Shown piece by piece: positions 1-12,786 of a stretch of DNA of 64,000 nt. The position numbers were made by a program, and so were the translations under genes. The DNA lies in assembly GCF_037975245.1 (NCBI RefSeq), contig NC_092580.1, forward strand, positions 21,936,501 through 22,000,500, in the 5' to 3' direction. Source of the stretch: Apostichopus japonicus. Lineage: Eukaryota; Echinodermata; Holothuroidea; Aspidochirotida; Stichopodidae. The number at the start of each line of letters is the position of its first letter. Position 1 is the stretch's first letter. Under the pieces are notes generated by a model. It searched no databases and was not told where the DNA came from. It was given only the letters and a program-made list of their open reading frames with translations.

Positions 1-610
1 ATTCATCCATGCTCTAGTAATTGAAGACGGGAACAGTAAGTGATAGCCTGGCCGCCTACCTACTGTGAACTAGATTTATTGTGTGCCAATGAGTCACATC
101 AGAGACTATTATTTGTTTGTGATTTGCTCAAAGATATATTTCATGGAATGGTTTCATTCGGCACTGACTGATGTCAATGAAGCTTCCACCATACTTTACT
201 TTAAATAGTAAAACCAACAATAATAATGCATAAGATTAAAAATATAGTATATATACTTTACAAATCCTTTCTCTGCTAAGGCATTTAATTCTATTAAAAG
301 GAAACTGAATTAAGGCAGAACTTGTAATTAGCGACTAACACAGGTCCTTCCTATCCTCGTGTTAATCTATTTGTTCATTTTTTTCAGTATAAAAGTGTTT
401 TTCACTCATCTCTATCTATTCCTTTCTTATTATTTCTCTTTTCATTTCCTTTTCCAGTTTTCTGATTTCCTGTCTCTTTCTTGTCAATAATCCATTTGCT
501 TTCTTGAATTGAGGCTTCTTTGTTCTTTTTTTCCCCTTTATGGTGCACTAGCCTTGTTAACTAAATTTAGTGTCCTTCATATAATGCTATTTTTCTGAGT
601 GTTAATTACA

Positions 611-1118
611 TATTATTATCAGAAGTAAATCTGAATTGAATTCTGAGATCACATCCCTTACAATTATGAACTAGTTTAATCTCTGTTCGTTCATACTTAG
701 TAAAGATTCCTAAATCCTATTGGTCCATTCAGGTCAGCTGACCGTGGTTAATCCTGTGAGTAACGCACGGTAAAATTACAGGGCATCACTTTAATAAATC
801 TTTGGTTATATTGTAACCAAAAATGTTTTGTTTTATGATTTTTCCCCCACACAAATGGTAGTGTATGAATGAACAGGGTTAATCAACGGTCTAGCGTGCG
901 TTACTCACATGATTAATGCACTCCGGGTGTTAATGCTATCGCTGCATGCACTCGGGCTCCGCCCTCGTGCATTGCTTGCATTATCCCCCGATCGTGCATT
1001 AATCCTGTGAGTAACGCACGCTAGACCGTTGATTAACCCCTTATTATTATCAGAAGTAAATCTGAATTAAATTCTGAGAGCACATCCCTTACAATTATGA
1101 AATAGTTTTATCTCTGTT
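611..1118. repeat. Pair of 77-bp direct repeats flanking a foldback element
   Basis: Positions 611-687 and 1042-1118 are near-identical in direct orientation; both begin TATTATTATCAGAAG and end in TCTCTGTT. The 354 bp between them hold the foldback element at 876-1039 and a lone piece of its arm at 746-770. A segmental tandem duplication with later insertion explains this better than a target-site duplication, which would not be 77 bp. Confidence 0.75.
876..1039. mobile_element. Foldback (MITE-like) element with 46-bp inverted arms
   Basis: The left arm 876-921 and the right arm 994-1039 are reverse complements with one mismatch; the arms start GGGTTAATCAACGGTCTAGC. The 72-bp centre also contains a weaker inverted repeat around a CTCGGGCTCCGCCCTCG core, so the whole 164 bp can fold into one long hairpin. 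It has no coding capacity. No convincing target-site duplication was found, so the superfamily is unknown. A 22-bp piece of the right arm recurs at 748-769. Confidence 0.8.
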
Positions 1119-2529
1119 GAAATATGTTAACAAAATTCAATTCTAAATAATAAAGTAAAAAAAAAAACACATTAATGCAATTTAAGATATGAATTCATGA
1201 TTATTTTTGCTCAGATTTGATACAGGGGCGATTCAGTTAAAGGTTAAAATATAAGTGAATCCATGCAACTGAATATTCAATATATAAAGAGCCCTCAGGC
1301 CGTTAACCAGCTTAACCACAGCTGTTTGAATCACTTTTTGTAAGCATATTTGTATGACTTCAGTGCAAATGTCAAAATATCAAAAATTCATTGCATCGGT
1401 TCTCACCACTCGATATAATTTCGGGAACAAGAAGGTAAAAATTCTGTTTTTTAAGGTTCATGGCCTCTTGGGTGCAACATGACACAGATATGAAAATTAG
1501 TATATGATTGTACACGTTTTGGCCAAGCCTTAGGCATGGAACTTTAATTACATTCTATACAAGAAGATGTAAAATTTGATTTACTGATGAAAATCTTTGT
1601 AATTTCAAAAACGAGGAATGCAATATTTGGTAGGTTTGGTAGATTTGAGTGCATATGTAGAAAGGAAACAGCAAAATACGTAAGCAAGGAGTCAAGGAAA
1701 TACAAAGGCAACAAAGGTCTTTTCTTGAATTTTTTATTTGTTCTCTTAATAACTCATTTGTACCTAAAACATATTTTTTTTGCATTAAGAACTATTTTTG
1801 CAAGCTTTCCAAACATTCCTTTTAATAATCGTATAAATAGTACCTAATTCAGAATATATACTTTTATTTAACCTTTACTCCTTGGCATACATGTACTAAA
1901 ACTTCAAAATCTTTATCTTAATGTCATATCTAAACAAATATTTCCACAGTACTATTGTACACACCATACACCCACCCACCCACTCGTCTATAAGGGATAC
2001 TTAAATTTACCCATTTAACAAACTATAAGGCTAGCTGTTGAAACTCAGGATTCCTGCATGACAAAAATACAAACTACATTATTTGATAGACAAAACTGTC
2101 CTATACAGCTGTACAGTTAAGGTCTGTCAATAAGTTAATGCCAATGTGGAACAGTACAGCTTGTCATACTAATACTATATACAGTAGGTTCATGAATGAA
2201 CAACTGGGACAGAGCCGTAAGTCAAACATTGTGGTTGCAGCCTGGGTAAAGTACTTATAAATTGAGCAAGCAGTGACAAATAGACGACTGTAAATAAAAA
2301 CAAAATGTCAGACAGTCGATTGGTCAAAGCAATCAAGAAGACACCTGTATGCATATATACATACACAGATATACATAAAGGATTGCAATGACTGGACATA
2401 CTGTTCACCATCTGACACAATATTATCGACTGAACTACAAATGTTAGAATATTTGAAAGATTCGGAGACAGAGTTTTTCCTTTTCTAAATCTGTCTATAA
2501 TTGTCTGAAGTAATGCAGAAGTCACAACC

Positions 2530-2897
2530 TTAAAGGCATTGAAGACTCGCCTCAAACCGTGTGCGGCCATCTGAAAAAGTTAACTTTCTGTTGCTTGCAG
2601 GTGACGTTTTGTTCGTGTCACTACAAAATGCAGGCAGTAATGAAATGTGATACCTTGTTATCTTTAGGTGGACCTGAGATGTCCATCGCTGTATCGTTTA
2701 TACACTGTGCTGTGGGTATTGACCGCAGCTGTTTGTACTAACTGTACACTAGTGTCTAATTACCGATGGTAGCAAGCTGTGTGTGTATTTTCTGGGATCT
2801 ATGGTGGTGTCTAACAGTTCTGTTACACCTCATTCGAAACTAGGTCAGATTACCGGCATTAGACGTTTCCTTTTGCGCGAGTCTTCACACCCTTTAA
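2530..2897. mobile_element. TTAA-flanked MITE, copy 1 of 3 (Kolobok- or piggyBac-type)
   Basis: A 360-bp element at 2534-2893 lies between TTAA tetranucleotides at 2530-2533 and 2894-2897. Its termini are inverted: AGGCATTGAAGACTCGC at the left and AGGGTGTGAAGACTCGCGC read from the right. Two further copies occur at 10881-11230 (opposite orientation) and 41962-42319. It encodes no transposase. TTAA duplication with AGG ends is known for Kolobok, and TTAA also for piggyBac; the assignment is inference. Confidence 0.8.
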
Positions 2898-4902
2898 TTG
2901 TTGTGTCAGCTCACATGTGAAATAGACAGCCTGGTTTGTGATCTCAGATTTAAGAGATCACCTTATAATTAATTTGCCTTCAAAATTTGGTGCACATTTT
3001 CACTCACTCTACTTGAGAGTAAAACAGCACTTGACCAATCATTTTTCAAAACAACAATTGGACAATTATTCAAAAAGACTTTTTTCTCTTATTTGTAATC
3101 TGCTTTAGCTACAGAAAACTAACAGAGCCAGAAGTGGGAGAGAGTGGTACTATCCCATTCTCCCAGACTTTTCCTAACCCACCTCTTCACCACCCCCCTT
3201 CCCCTCCTTATGAATGTGATTAACACATGAGAATTAAGTACAGTAGTTAATTAAAACGCTAACTACAAGCAAATTAGAACAGCCCAACCACCTAGCTTAA
3301 TTATCATCTGATTGCAATATTCTGTTTTGAGAATGGAAGTCTGTGTTAATGAAGTCCATTCAGAGACAGAAACAAACGATTAAGTGGGTGCCAGGAGTAC
3401 AATGCAATATGTCTTAATTTCCCCCTCACTCAAACATGCTGGTTGCCTTCCCCCTAGATGTTCTATTGTAATCAGCCATGGCTTTGATCTCCTTTTCTAC
3501 ATACTTTATTGAACTATAACCATCAAATTTTCAGGGACTTATAACAACATCTCAAATACCTTGATCGTCTGAGTTTCACTTCAAGAAAGAGATGGTACAA
3601 AATATTTCACAAATTTCTAATCAAAAAAAGTTTTGTTTCCATTTGCTTAGTTATTGAGCACTACCAAATGTGTCCTGCAATCTTTTAATCACTTGTTTCC
3701 ATGAATAGACAGGTGAAAAGTTATAGACATGTTTTGATTTTTGACTAAAATTTGACTAAATTTGATAAAAGTGACAACGTAACATCCAAGTAAAATTGCT
3801 ATATAAACTAATGAATTAGTGCTCACTTCTCTTCATTTGTTTTAGTCCCAATGAAGAGTATAAAGGCAAATAATTTAACCAAAAGAATTGATGGTATTGT
3901 AATTAAAACCAAGGGGACCGAAATAAATGGGTTCAACGTGGATCAGAAACTAGAAAAGATCATTACACAAAGTGAACATCTAATTACTGCAGTACTGTAG
4001 GCGTATAGCTCCAATGCTCATCTCGTAAACACAGCTATGCTAATCCACCATTTGAGTGAAATTTATGAGAGACAGTAATTGCACCGTTTGTCCACACGTT
4101 AATAACAGATATCAAAATCTGTCTCCGGTGAATGTTCAAAATCATCTAAGCTGTTAATTCTCATGAAGGAAATCTTTGTGGATGGTATTGACAAATGATA
4201 TGAACAGGTGTACAATGTTAGTGAGCAATATATCGTACCATCAATACCGTACCGTCAACAGGCAGTTACCAGCCTATACAGTACAAATTCATGTAGACCT
4301 TAGGGGGATCACATCATTGAAAATAATTTACCGTATAATATTTCCACACTATTTCCACACTATTTTATTCCCAAGCAATCAAAATGATGAACGATTTACT
4401 AGACACTTTCTAAGTCAAAATTCCATAATTACATGTAATGTAATGACTTCCTTTGGGTCTAGTACCCCATCTACCACAGAGCTACTAAACAGTAGTGGTA
4501 TGGAGATGGGTACAGATTATCATTCCATGTTCTTTCCAGCCATAATCAGATGATGTGGTACTGTACATCCCTGTAATGTTACACACATTATAATACAGAC
4601 CCTCTTGTTAATGCACATGTACACATATCCTGAACATGCAAAAAACATAAAGAGAAAATTATTGCAAAGTCCTGCAAAAGTCAAAGTCTAAGTAAAATAC
4701 ACCAACTATAACTGAACAAATATTAACAAGAGCAGAGATGAACAAAATACCAGCATGTAGGATTGGGCAATTTAAATATTGATTATTGCCAAAGTTGACA
4801 AGCCTTTGAATGTCCAATGCGGCCTGTAATCTTGAACTGGAAGGAGGTGTCTTGAAGTAATTCCTAACACTGTATGTCAGTAGATAATGTGAAATACTTA
4901 AA

Positions 4903-5205
4903 TAATAAGGTGGTTAAGGCACTGGACTTGTGATCTCAGAATTGCAGGTTGGAGTCCTGGCCAGATCAATATGGTTTGTCCTTGGGCAAGGCACTTTATC
5001 TCCATTGCCTCTCAATGGGGACCTGTGAGATAAATTGTCAGTTTGGCGCTGTTTAGCTGCTGCCATGTGGAGGGATTGTCTCTATGTTGACAGGTTATTG
5101 TTGACCAGGGCAATATCGTTATGCGCCTTGAGCATCGTTATCGTTGGATATGTCTGCGCTTTATAAATCCTTACTATTATTAATATCATTTATTATTATG
5201 TTCAC
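4903..5205 (+). mobile_element. tRNA-derived SINE, degenerate copy
   Basis: The head, from GGTGGTTAAGGCACTGGACT to GGTTGGAGTCCTGG, resembles a tRNA with A and B boxes. The body contains CTTGGGCAAGGCACTTTATC, a dinucleotide-rich middle and an end resembling GCGCTTTATAAATCC followed by ATT-rich sequence. A second, better preserved copy lies at about 39574-39890 with the same order of blocks, which makes this a dispersed SINE family rather than chance. Confidence 0.75.
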
Positions 5206-5837
5206 TGTGTTGACAATTACAATTCAAAACTAACATTTCTTGACAGTGAAAAGGTGCTTCTTAAATGTGTAACTACAGGTCCTTTCTCAAAGAAAAACAT
5301 TAAATGTTAACTTAAGAAACATGACCAACAGCATATATATGGGATTTAAAATTTAAAAAAAAATTGAGTTTCCTTTTCAAATTAATCTGATTTTTTTATT
5401 TCAATTAAAAACACCACCAACCCATTTTCCTACAGCAGACTGGTCTGTATGATAGATCATTCTGTATGATTACAATGAAGGAATGAAATGCTATTAACTG
5501 CACTGCAGTACATGTGAGGTCATTTTAAAAATGGTTTAAAGATGTAAGAAAAATCTTGATTCATGGGCTAATTAAAAGAATTAGGCCAGCACAGTTTGCA
5601 AAATTACACCTTAGTTGCCATACACACATATTATTGTATATGCTGTACATATACTTAGAGGAGTTAAATTTATGAGTCTCAATTTACTTAAATGTATTAA
5701 ATGTTGCCATCCATATGTCTTCATGGGCTTACTGCACCCCGCATTCCATACATTAGGTCCTAAACACTAAACACTCAACCATTTACACTGAATCTGTACA
5801 GCATATGTAAGCCTTCTGTGAATTATACACACTTCGG

Positions 5838-5898
5838 CTGTATAGCCTACAATACATGTACCTATACACCCTGACTGTATAGCCTACAATACATGTAT
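5838..5898. repeat. Two-copy short tandem duplication
   Basis: The string TATAGCCTACAATACATGTA occurs twice, about 40 bp apart. This is a simple local duplication in otherwise unremarkable AT-rich DNA. Confidence 0.6.
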
Positions 5899-8093
5899 CA
5901 ATCACACTTTGCACTATAAATTTCTGTCAAATGGTACTTTCAAAATCACAGCATATGGATTTTATCAATCCAAAAAAGTGCCATCCAGTCATATTGCACC
6001 TTTACCACTCGTCCATGAACTGTATGTCAGAGTATTACACAAAATAAGATATATTGCTCTCTCAACAATGATGAACCAATCTTTCATTGAAAGGAGTGTA
6101 AATCTATTGATTATTCCTAGGTGCTTAATACTGATAGTTAACCACTAAGCAGACATATGACACAATGTAGCTGTGCTGTACAGAATTATAAAGACAAGTT
6201 AACCACAATGTACAACAGTATATACCTATCCGCAGGGGACAGCGTAGTCACTTTTATGGAACTCTATTTTAGGTGGCTTCTACCGGGGGAGGGTAGTACT
6301 AGGTCTGGGACATCCTCCACCCCCCTCCCCACAAGCTGAGGTCAAGCTCTCCCCACCGTCGTCTCCTATTCTCTTGTTTTGTTTCAGATTCTTAAATTCT
6401 GCTTCCAAAGTTACTGCCTGTTTATTCTTTGCCTATACCCTATTAAAGGTGTTTTTTTTATGTATTATGATTGGTTTCTTCTGTAATATATCCTACCTGA
6501 AGGGCTGCAATCAGTGTAGCAAGAACAGGATTATATCCCCTAGACACATGTACAGCTGTATCTAAAGTAGGTTATTGATCATGAGGAATGAATAAATGAT
6601 ATGTTGTATCATGATTTCTGTTTAAACTACAGTATACAGACAGGTTCTCATATGGTTGAACCTTATAAGCTGTTGGGAAGGGGAGCTAGGAAAGTCCCCA
6701 CTAACTGTAGATCATACTGTAGTCCTGTACAATTTAAAAAATATTAAAGGAACTAGATTCAGACAGCCAATGCACAACTTGTTAGAAATGCCCAAAAAAA
6801 GCCCAAAGGGTGTCAAGAACTTAATACACACTCTTCATTCTCTCTTGTTTTTTAGCTTTATATAGTCCCTGTATTATATATAAATGTTTGACACTATACA
6901 CTTGGTGCGCTTTTCATTTTCTGTGAATACCATCATGCAATAAAGTTAGTCTGGTTGAATTATGCAGTAGCAAGGTGAGGTTTATGGTAAACTTGGGACT
7001 TTGAACCAACAAATTTTACTCATTGTCAACTAATTAGTCGAATTTTATCAATATTTTTAACTTTTCAATGTGGTTTGCAATTTAAGTGACCCTGCAGCAT
7101 ATTACATACATGTCTGAATAAAAAAATGATGAAACTCTGGTCGATTTCTATACATGTATCTTCATTAAAATTAGTTTCTGTTTCTGTAAATTCTTTTCTG
7201 CCTCATTGTATTGTTATGACCTTGGAAGTGAGTGAACTATACATCTGAGATTTATATGGTTGGCTTACATTATATATATTTATGAAAATAGTTACAAATG
7301 GAATGTTCAAAAACAATTTAGAAGGAAATATTTTGTTGTTCTTCATTGTGTACACCAGAAAAATCAGTAAAGCTGTGGTTACTCAACACAAAACAGGAAG
7401 GTGATGATTTGGACCTAGGCCTGATTTTACAAAATTACATTACCTCTTGACTTCACTTTAAATGTGATAACACATTGAGAGACATCCTACTATAGCACAG
7501 TTCAAACCATGCTTCTTTGTGTTGCCTTTGAAAGATCATGAAATTTCCAAAACTATGCCTTGGTAAGTACACCATACCATGTTAGCTGGTTCCCAGGCTA
7601 CATAACACTTACAATGCAGCAACAAGCTGGTCCACAGGCTATGGGCCATAAAATCAATATTCTAGACTTGAGCTGAAAAAAACCTGACAGATGGCCTATA
7701 ATAGTACAGTACTTCAAGCAGGGTCCAGTGTTTTTATTGAGAATCAGCTCAAGGCCAAACTTAAGAGCTAAACTAGCACGGCCTGGACTAGGCCAAGAGG
7801 GTTGACTTTGTATTATTAATAACGTTTGTATTAAGTCCAATTTTTCCAAGGTGTAGGGTCATAGGAAATACTCCTTGTAATAGTATTAATACAAGTACTA
7901 AGTAGTAAAAAGCTAACATATACTGACAAAATGCTGCAACAACTTCTCCTTTTCCCACTGTATCTATGTTAAATATTCGACAAGAAGGCGTTACGATGAT
8001 CTTAAACCGATCACATCGATAGTAGTTGATAATAAGCCTGTAATACCTAGCTATTGTGTAAACCGATGTTTCTTTTTGCAACCTATTTCTCAC

Positions 8094-8449
8094 CTGTCCA
8101 CAAGTATCCCTCCGATCATTGACCCAATCAATGTGCACATAGACTGGGACAGGAAAGCCCAGCTCATATCCGCCAAAGTGCTCTCAGTTTGGCAGCCAAG
8201 ATCTTCAATTGTTGGTCCTAAAAGAGCCACACACATTCCAAAACTCCAAAAAACACTGCAATAAGTTACCGTTGCTTGTAAATTTTTCGATAAAAGTTGC
8301 GATGCTGTCAGAGAAGGTGGGTTTTCAACATCGAGACCAAGGGCAGTTGGTGCTTGAGTTGTATTAGAGTCCCTAGCGACTTTGGCCGGTGCAGTTCGGC
8401 CATCTTCACGGTTGCGAGGAACCGCACGATCCCCGGGTGCACCCTCCAT
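8094..8449 (-). CDS. MFSD4-like major facilitator transporter, first coding exon (partial gene)
   Basis: The exon encodes 118 residues plus two bases, from ATG at 8449-8447 to a donor GTGAGA starting at 8093. Residues from about 53 on (SKNLQATVTYCSVFWSFGM, then CVALLGPTIEDLGCQT) match the first membrane helix and following loop of MFSD4A/MFSD4B-type transporters, where a similar FFSFGLCIAFLGPT segment is known. WAFLSQSMCTLIGSMIGGIL then looks like the second helix. The first ~50 residues are hydrophilic and longer than I recall for MFSD4A. MFSD4 proteins are membrane carriers of the major facilitator superfamily; the substrate cannot be told here. No later exon was found to the left, so intron 1 is long. 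The gene is divergent from the P450 at 12787. Confidence 0.8.
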
Positions 8450-9785
8450 GTCGACTACTGTTGAAAGACAAAACTTCCTAAATTAGTACCACAGACCGTA
8501 AGAGAGTAAGGCGAATGGGAAAGTCCATGAGCTATATCATAATAATATGGATATCCAAAATGACAACGATCGCAATCATTTTACAGTCCCGATCTTACTC
8601 AGTAGAACTTCGCCCGCCTTCGAACGATAGTATAGATTTGGTGCACTTGTAGAAAACTTTCTCAATGAGCTTTTAAAGCGGCTTGTTGACCGTTTTGCTA
8701 TACTTACATTAGGCTATTATACCATCACTCTGGGAATAGCTGATCTATCGTATCGAGGACGCTGTTGATATTTAAAGCATGGGTAAACAATAGCTGCATT
8801 GCTTGCGTTGCTTGGAAACTATACTTAAACGATTAATGAAATATATAATTCCACTTTCGTATATTTTCATCATTTCTAAGAGGAGAACCCCCCCCCCCCA
8901 AAAAATAGGAATAAATATACTTCCAAAACGCAATTTGTGCTATAAATTTAGCTTTGAACAAAAATAAACTGAAGCAATATCTCATCATAGCCGCTATATT
9001 TATCTTCTTTAATTTACGATCACTTCACTGTAGCTTTGCATTGAACCAAGATAGTGATCAAAGTCCTGGTAATTTTTAAAAACTTAACTTATATTACCGA
9101 AGAACCAATTAATATGACGTACGTGTGTTCATTAATCATTATTTAGTGTCGTAAGATCTTTTGCAGATCTGCACGTAGGTGGGTGGTGAATACGTCACAA
9201 GACGTGTATCATATCAAATTGGTAATAAAACTGTACTAAGCTAGATTTTTCGAAATAAGGCTGTTTACCGTTTAGACACTCATCGTTTTCACCGAAAATG
9301 CAAGCAATAAGAATATATGTAAGTCATTGTTTGCTGAAAATTAGGGGATTTTTTAATTACTATATAATTTAGGCAAACTTGTTGTAAATAAATGATTAAT
9401 TAAGCATCTTGATTTATGATAAGTGTTCCGTTATAGTTACACGATTTTTTTTTTTTTTGGGGGGGGGGGCGGGGGGTTGTATTTGCTAATAATATAAAAT
9501 CATACTTAACTTTTCCATGTCATGCATACGCTGCCATAGTTAAAGAATCACTGCAGGATTTCAAAAGGAGTGTGTGTATTGATGATGAAGATGCAGGCTG
9601 TCATATTAGAATGGTAGAATTTAATTAATTTGAAATTATGACAGAATAAGTCAATCTGTCAACTGTTTATTTTAGAAAGTTTGACTAGTAACTTTTACTT
9701 TTAGTCAACCCTGGTTGTTAATGATGGAGATTTATGTCCAGAAATGTAGGACGATTTAGATAAACCCTAATCCCTCTATTCACTA

Positions 9786-9965
9786 TACAAAGGTACGAGG
9801 TAGCATACTCTTGATGTAGTTAGAGTGTACACAAAAGAAACACCACCAGGTCAGGGCATAGTCAAGATGGCCAAGATACAAGATGACAATACAAAGGTAC
9901 AGGGTAGCATACTCTTGAGATAGCTAGAGTGTACACAAAAGAAACACTACCAGGTCATAGCCTGA
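9786..9965. repeat. Two-copy tandem duplication of about 105 bp
   Basis: ACAAAGGTACGAGGTAGCAT and its near-copy ACAAAGGTACAGGGTAGCAT start units about 105 bp apart. Both continue through CATACTCTTGA, TAGAGTGTACACAAAAGAAA and CCAGGTCA. The units are noncoding and differ by scattered substitutions. Confidence 0.7.
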
Positions 9966-9981
9966 CCTGAAGGAGCACTAG

Positions 9982-10050
9982 TAAAATAGGAAGGGGCACA
10001 ATACTCGTGTACTGTAACTGGAGAAGTGTTTGAACACATGATGGTGAGAT
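9982..10050 (+). repeat. Dispersed repeat fragment shared with about 31232-31297
   Basis: The block GGAAGGGGCACAATACTCGT, continuing to CTGTAACTGGAGAAG and ACACATGATGGTG, has a diverged counterpart at 31232-31297 (GAAGGGGCACAGTATACTTG, then CTGTAACTTATGAAG and GACATGATGGCGG). Two copies of an unclassified interspersed repeat are the likely explanation. Confidence 0.5.
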
Positions 10051-10876
10051 TGGGGAATTAGTCCGAGAGTACAGCTACCGTTATGTGGAGGTGTGAGACG
10101 TCCCTCCCCCTCCCCACCCCCCCCCCCACCACACACGCAAATTGCAAACGACACTCCCCGCCCAACGACTGGCCTTTGCGCATTCCACTGATCGGTCAGT
10201 GAACGGTAAGTTAAGTGATGATGGTTGTTTTCAAATGTAACATATTTTACATAATTACTATTTAGCCATCATTTGCAGTAATGTAACAATCAAGAAGTGT
10301 TTTATGCTCATTTATATGCGCTTGGTAAATATGTGACATTTCAAAATACAATTAAGTCTGTTCATTTAATTTAACTTAAATTCAATCTTTTTCTTAATTC
10401 TGGTCAGATAATGATGATAATGTGAAGTCTCGCATCCAAATCCAACAACATTTTCCGTTGTTGTTAGGTGAAGTTGTTCATAACAGTTATATCTATCACA
10501 TACACTAACGATGATGGTTGATCAGTTGCGATATTAGCGTTTGAAGATATATTAACCTTATAGTTCAACGATGTGTCTTGTTATTAATAAATCATTGTCG
10601 CCCTCTATTATTTGATGCGTCAGTAACCAATTCATCGGAAGCGAAACACTGCCTTCTGTATACTTCATCCTCATACATTTTACGAAGATTTTTTTTTTTA
10701 TGAGCGATTAATAACTTATGCTCATCACCTTACTATAGTTTTATTTATAATATGGCAGCGGATGCTACACGTTATATTCCAGCACATTGAACTAACTAAT
10801 TCGGCCTTCAAAAAGCTTTTAAATACTGATTTGTACCGTTTTCATATTCCGTTGACAGAGAATAAAACGTTCATCC

Positions 10877-11234
10877 TTAAAGGGAGTGAAGACTCGCGCA
10901 CAAAGAAACGTCTGATGCCGGTTATCTGACCTAGTTTCGAATGAGGTGTAACAGAAGTGTTAGGCACCACCATCGATCCCAGAAAATACACACGCAGCTT
11001 GCTACCGGTGGTAATTAGACACTAGTGTACAGTCAATACATGCAGCTACCGTCAATACCCACAACACAGTTTACATAGCAGCGAAGGACATCTCAGGTCC
11101 AGATAAAAGATAACAAGGTATCACGTTTCATTACTGTCTGCATCTTGTAGCGACAAGCTTCACTTGCAAGCAACGGAAAGTTAACTTTTTCAGAGGGCGG
11201 CACGCGGTTTGGGGCGAGTCTTCAATGCCTCTAA
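10877..11234. mobile_element. TTAA-flanked MITE, copy 2 of 3 (reverse orientation)
   Basis: An element of about 350 bp at 10881-11230 is the reverse complement of the element at 2534-2893. The left TTAA is intact at 10877-10880; the right one is degraded to CTAA. The terminal inverted repeats AGGGAGTGAAGACTCGCGC and AGGCATTGAAGACTCGCC (read from the right) are clear. Confidence 0.8.
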
Positions 11235-12660
11235 AGACAGAAAATTGTGGTCTAGTGATGTTGCGCTCTGATTCTTGCACCTGTTTTATTGAAACTTTAC
11301 CAGTAGTGGCTGTGAATTGGTGGCCGCGAGGTGCTGAGCGAATGAATTACATAAATATACCGGTAGTATACTATACTAACAAAAAATAGAAATAGCATAA
11401 TAGTCGTCCTTCCTGTAAATTTCATGCAAGCTTGAAACATGCTATACACATGCTGTACCGTATCATAAGCCTACTATCTGACAACATGTGAGAGAGGGGA
11501 GGGGGGGGGGGTCGTTGTAAAAGCGAAGTTTGTAGAAGAAAACAATGTAGTTTTTATATCGTTCCTGCAAGTTTACAAGCTGGAGACCTAATGTATATCG
11601 GGCCCTATAAAAAACGGACGTCCTTCCTTTCTTAAGTTCCACCACGCCCCTCCCCTCGGATGTAATTTAGGCATCGAGACCATAAACCACGACTTTTTTC
11701 CAACCCCTTACCCCTCCTTCAATCCCTCTCTCCTTCCATGTAACCATGCATACTCTCACAGCTCGGGGTCCTGGGTCAACTAGGGAACACTTGGAACATG
11801 GGGTAAGTTTTACTTCTCTCTCTCTCTCTTTCGTAATATAGACCTACCTAAGGAAATGTAGAAGCCTCAAGAGAGGGAGAACAGAAGGTGGGGTGGGGGT
11901 GGGGGTAATGTTGTCCCCGGGCACTTAACTGCTATGATGGCACTGTTAGGATAACAGCGGAATGGTCGATCAAGATAAGTGTGTGAAGTAATGATATAGT
12001 TTAAGCGATATATTCATATCTCCCTGTTATATACAGTTGGTCTAGTAAACGTTGATAATGTGCAGGCAACATGTTTATCGTAATGTTTACTTCACTTCAA
12101 ACACTGATTGTTTAAAGTAGAAGGCTTTACTGTTCGGGGTTGAAGTCCACGACTCCGTTTTCCTATAACGTTGTCTATATATATGCACAATGATAAAGGT
12201 AGGCTATCCATTCTTTAAATGATCGAGTAGGAATTGAAAAGGGACAATAGGTAGATTAGAATACCACTGTCTGGGCTAGACAATATAAGAAGCAGCCAAT
12301 AGGCCTATATCAGTCATCGTCATAACTATAGGCTACAGGCATTAGCATTTAATTTAATTGTCACCTGTCATGCTTTTGTGAACACTAAAATTATAACCGG
12401 AATTATAAGCGATCAGAGGGCTATTCGCCCCTCACAGTATGTTTAAAGCTGTTCTAGACGTTCATGACACCAAGGAAAGGACCTCACGAATTTGGGATAT
12501 TTGCCCCTGTGCCGATCGAAAGTTTTCCATTAGCTTGACACATACGTCATATAATTGTGGTAGTTCTTCATTAACTGGCAGAAATATGGTCAATGATTCT
12601 ATATAACGTCCACTATATAGTCTAAAGGTGTCTTACAGTGATACGCAAGTTACGCAACTC

Positions 12661-12672
12661 TTTACTATATAA
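12661..12672 (+). promoter_or_regulatory. Candidate TATA element of the P450 gene
   Basis: TTTACTATATAACC lies about 120 bp upstream of the P450 start codon; a second CTATATAA-like string is at about 12598-12606. Spacing is compatible with a core promoter, but no transcription start can be read from sequence and the region is AT-rich. Confidence 0.25.
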
Positions 12673-12786
12673 CCCACTGATCCGTGACGCAGGGCAACAC
12701 ACACTATGCAATGGCACCTGCACTGACACTTCAATGACTTTGCTTTATAGACCGATGTCTTATATATACATGAACTGTCGGAAAAC

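Larger units (their letters stand above)
1..8093. other. Gene-poor stretch, probably intron 1 or flank of the MFSD4-like gene
   Basis: No exon with family similarity and good splice sites was found on either strand. Short open frames here carry no recognisable domain. Because the MFSD4-like exon at 8094-8449 ends in a donor and reads leftward, this stretch is most simply its first intron, whose next exon lies outside the window or escaped notice. Content seen: a direct-repeat pair and foldback element (611-1118), a TTAA-flanked MITE (2530-2897), a SINE (about 4903-5205) and a short tandem duplication near 5840-5898. Confidence 0.45.
8450..12786. other. Intergenic region between two divergent genes
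   Basis: This stretch should contain the promoters of the MFSD4-like gene (leftward) and the P450 (rightward). No coding exon was recognised. It holds a two-copy tandem duplication (9786-9965), a dispersed repeat fragment (9982-10050), MITE copy 2 (10877-11234), CT microsatellites near 11817-11829 and several long homopolymer runs, including a T run directly joined to a G run at about 9447-9477. Confidence 0.6.

Noticed and set aside
7598-7849. Minus-strand frame with a hydrophobic tail, considered as a second MFSD4-like exon
   Set aside because: No similarity to the next MFSD4 helices and no acceptor/donor pair in the phase required after 8094.
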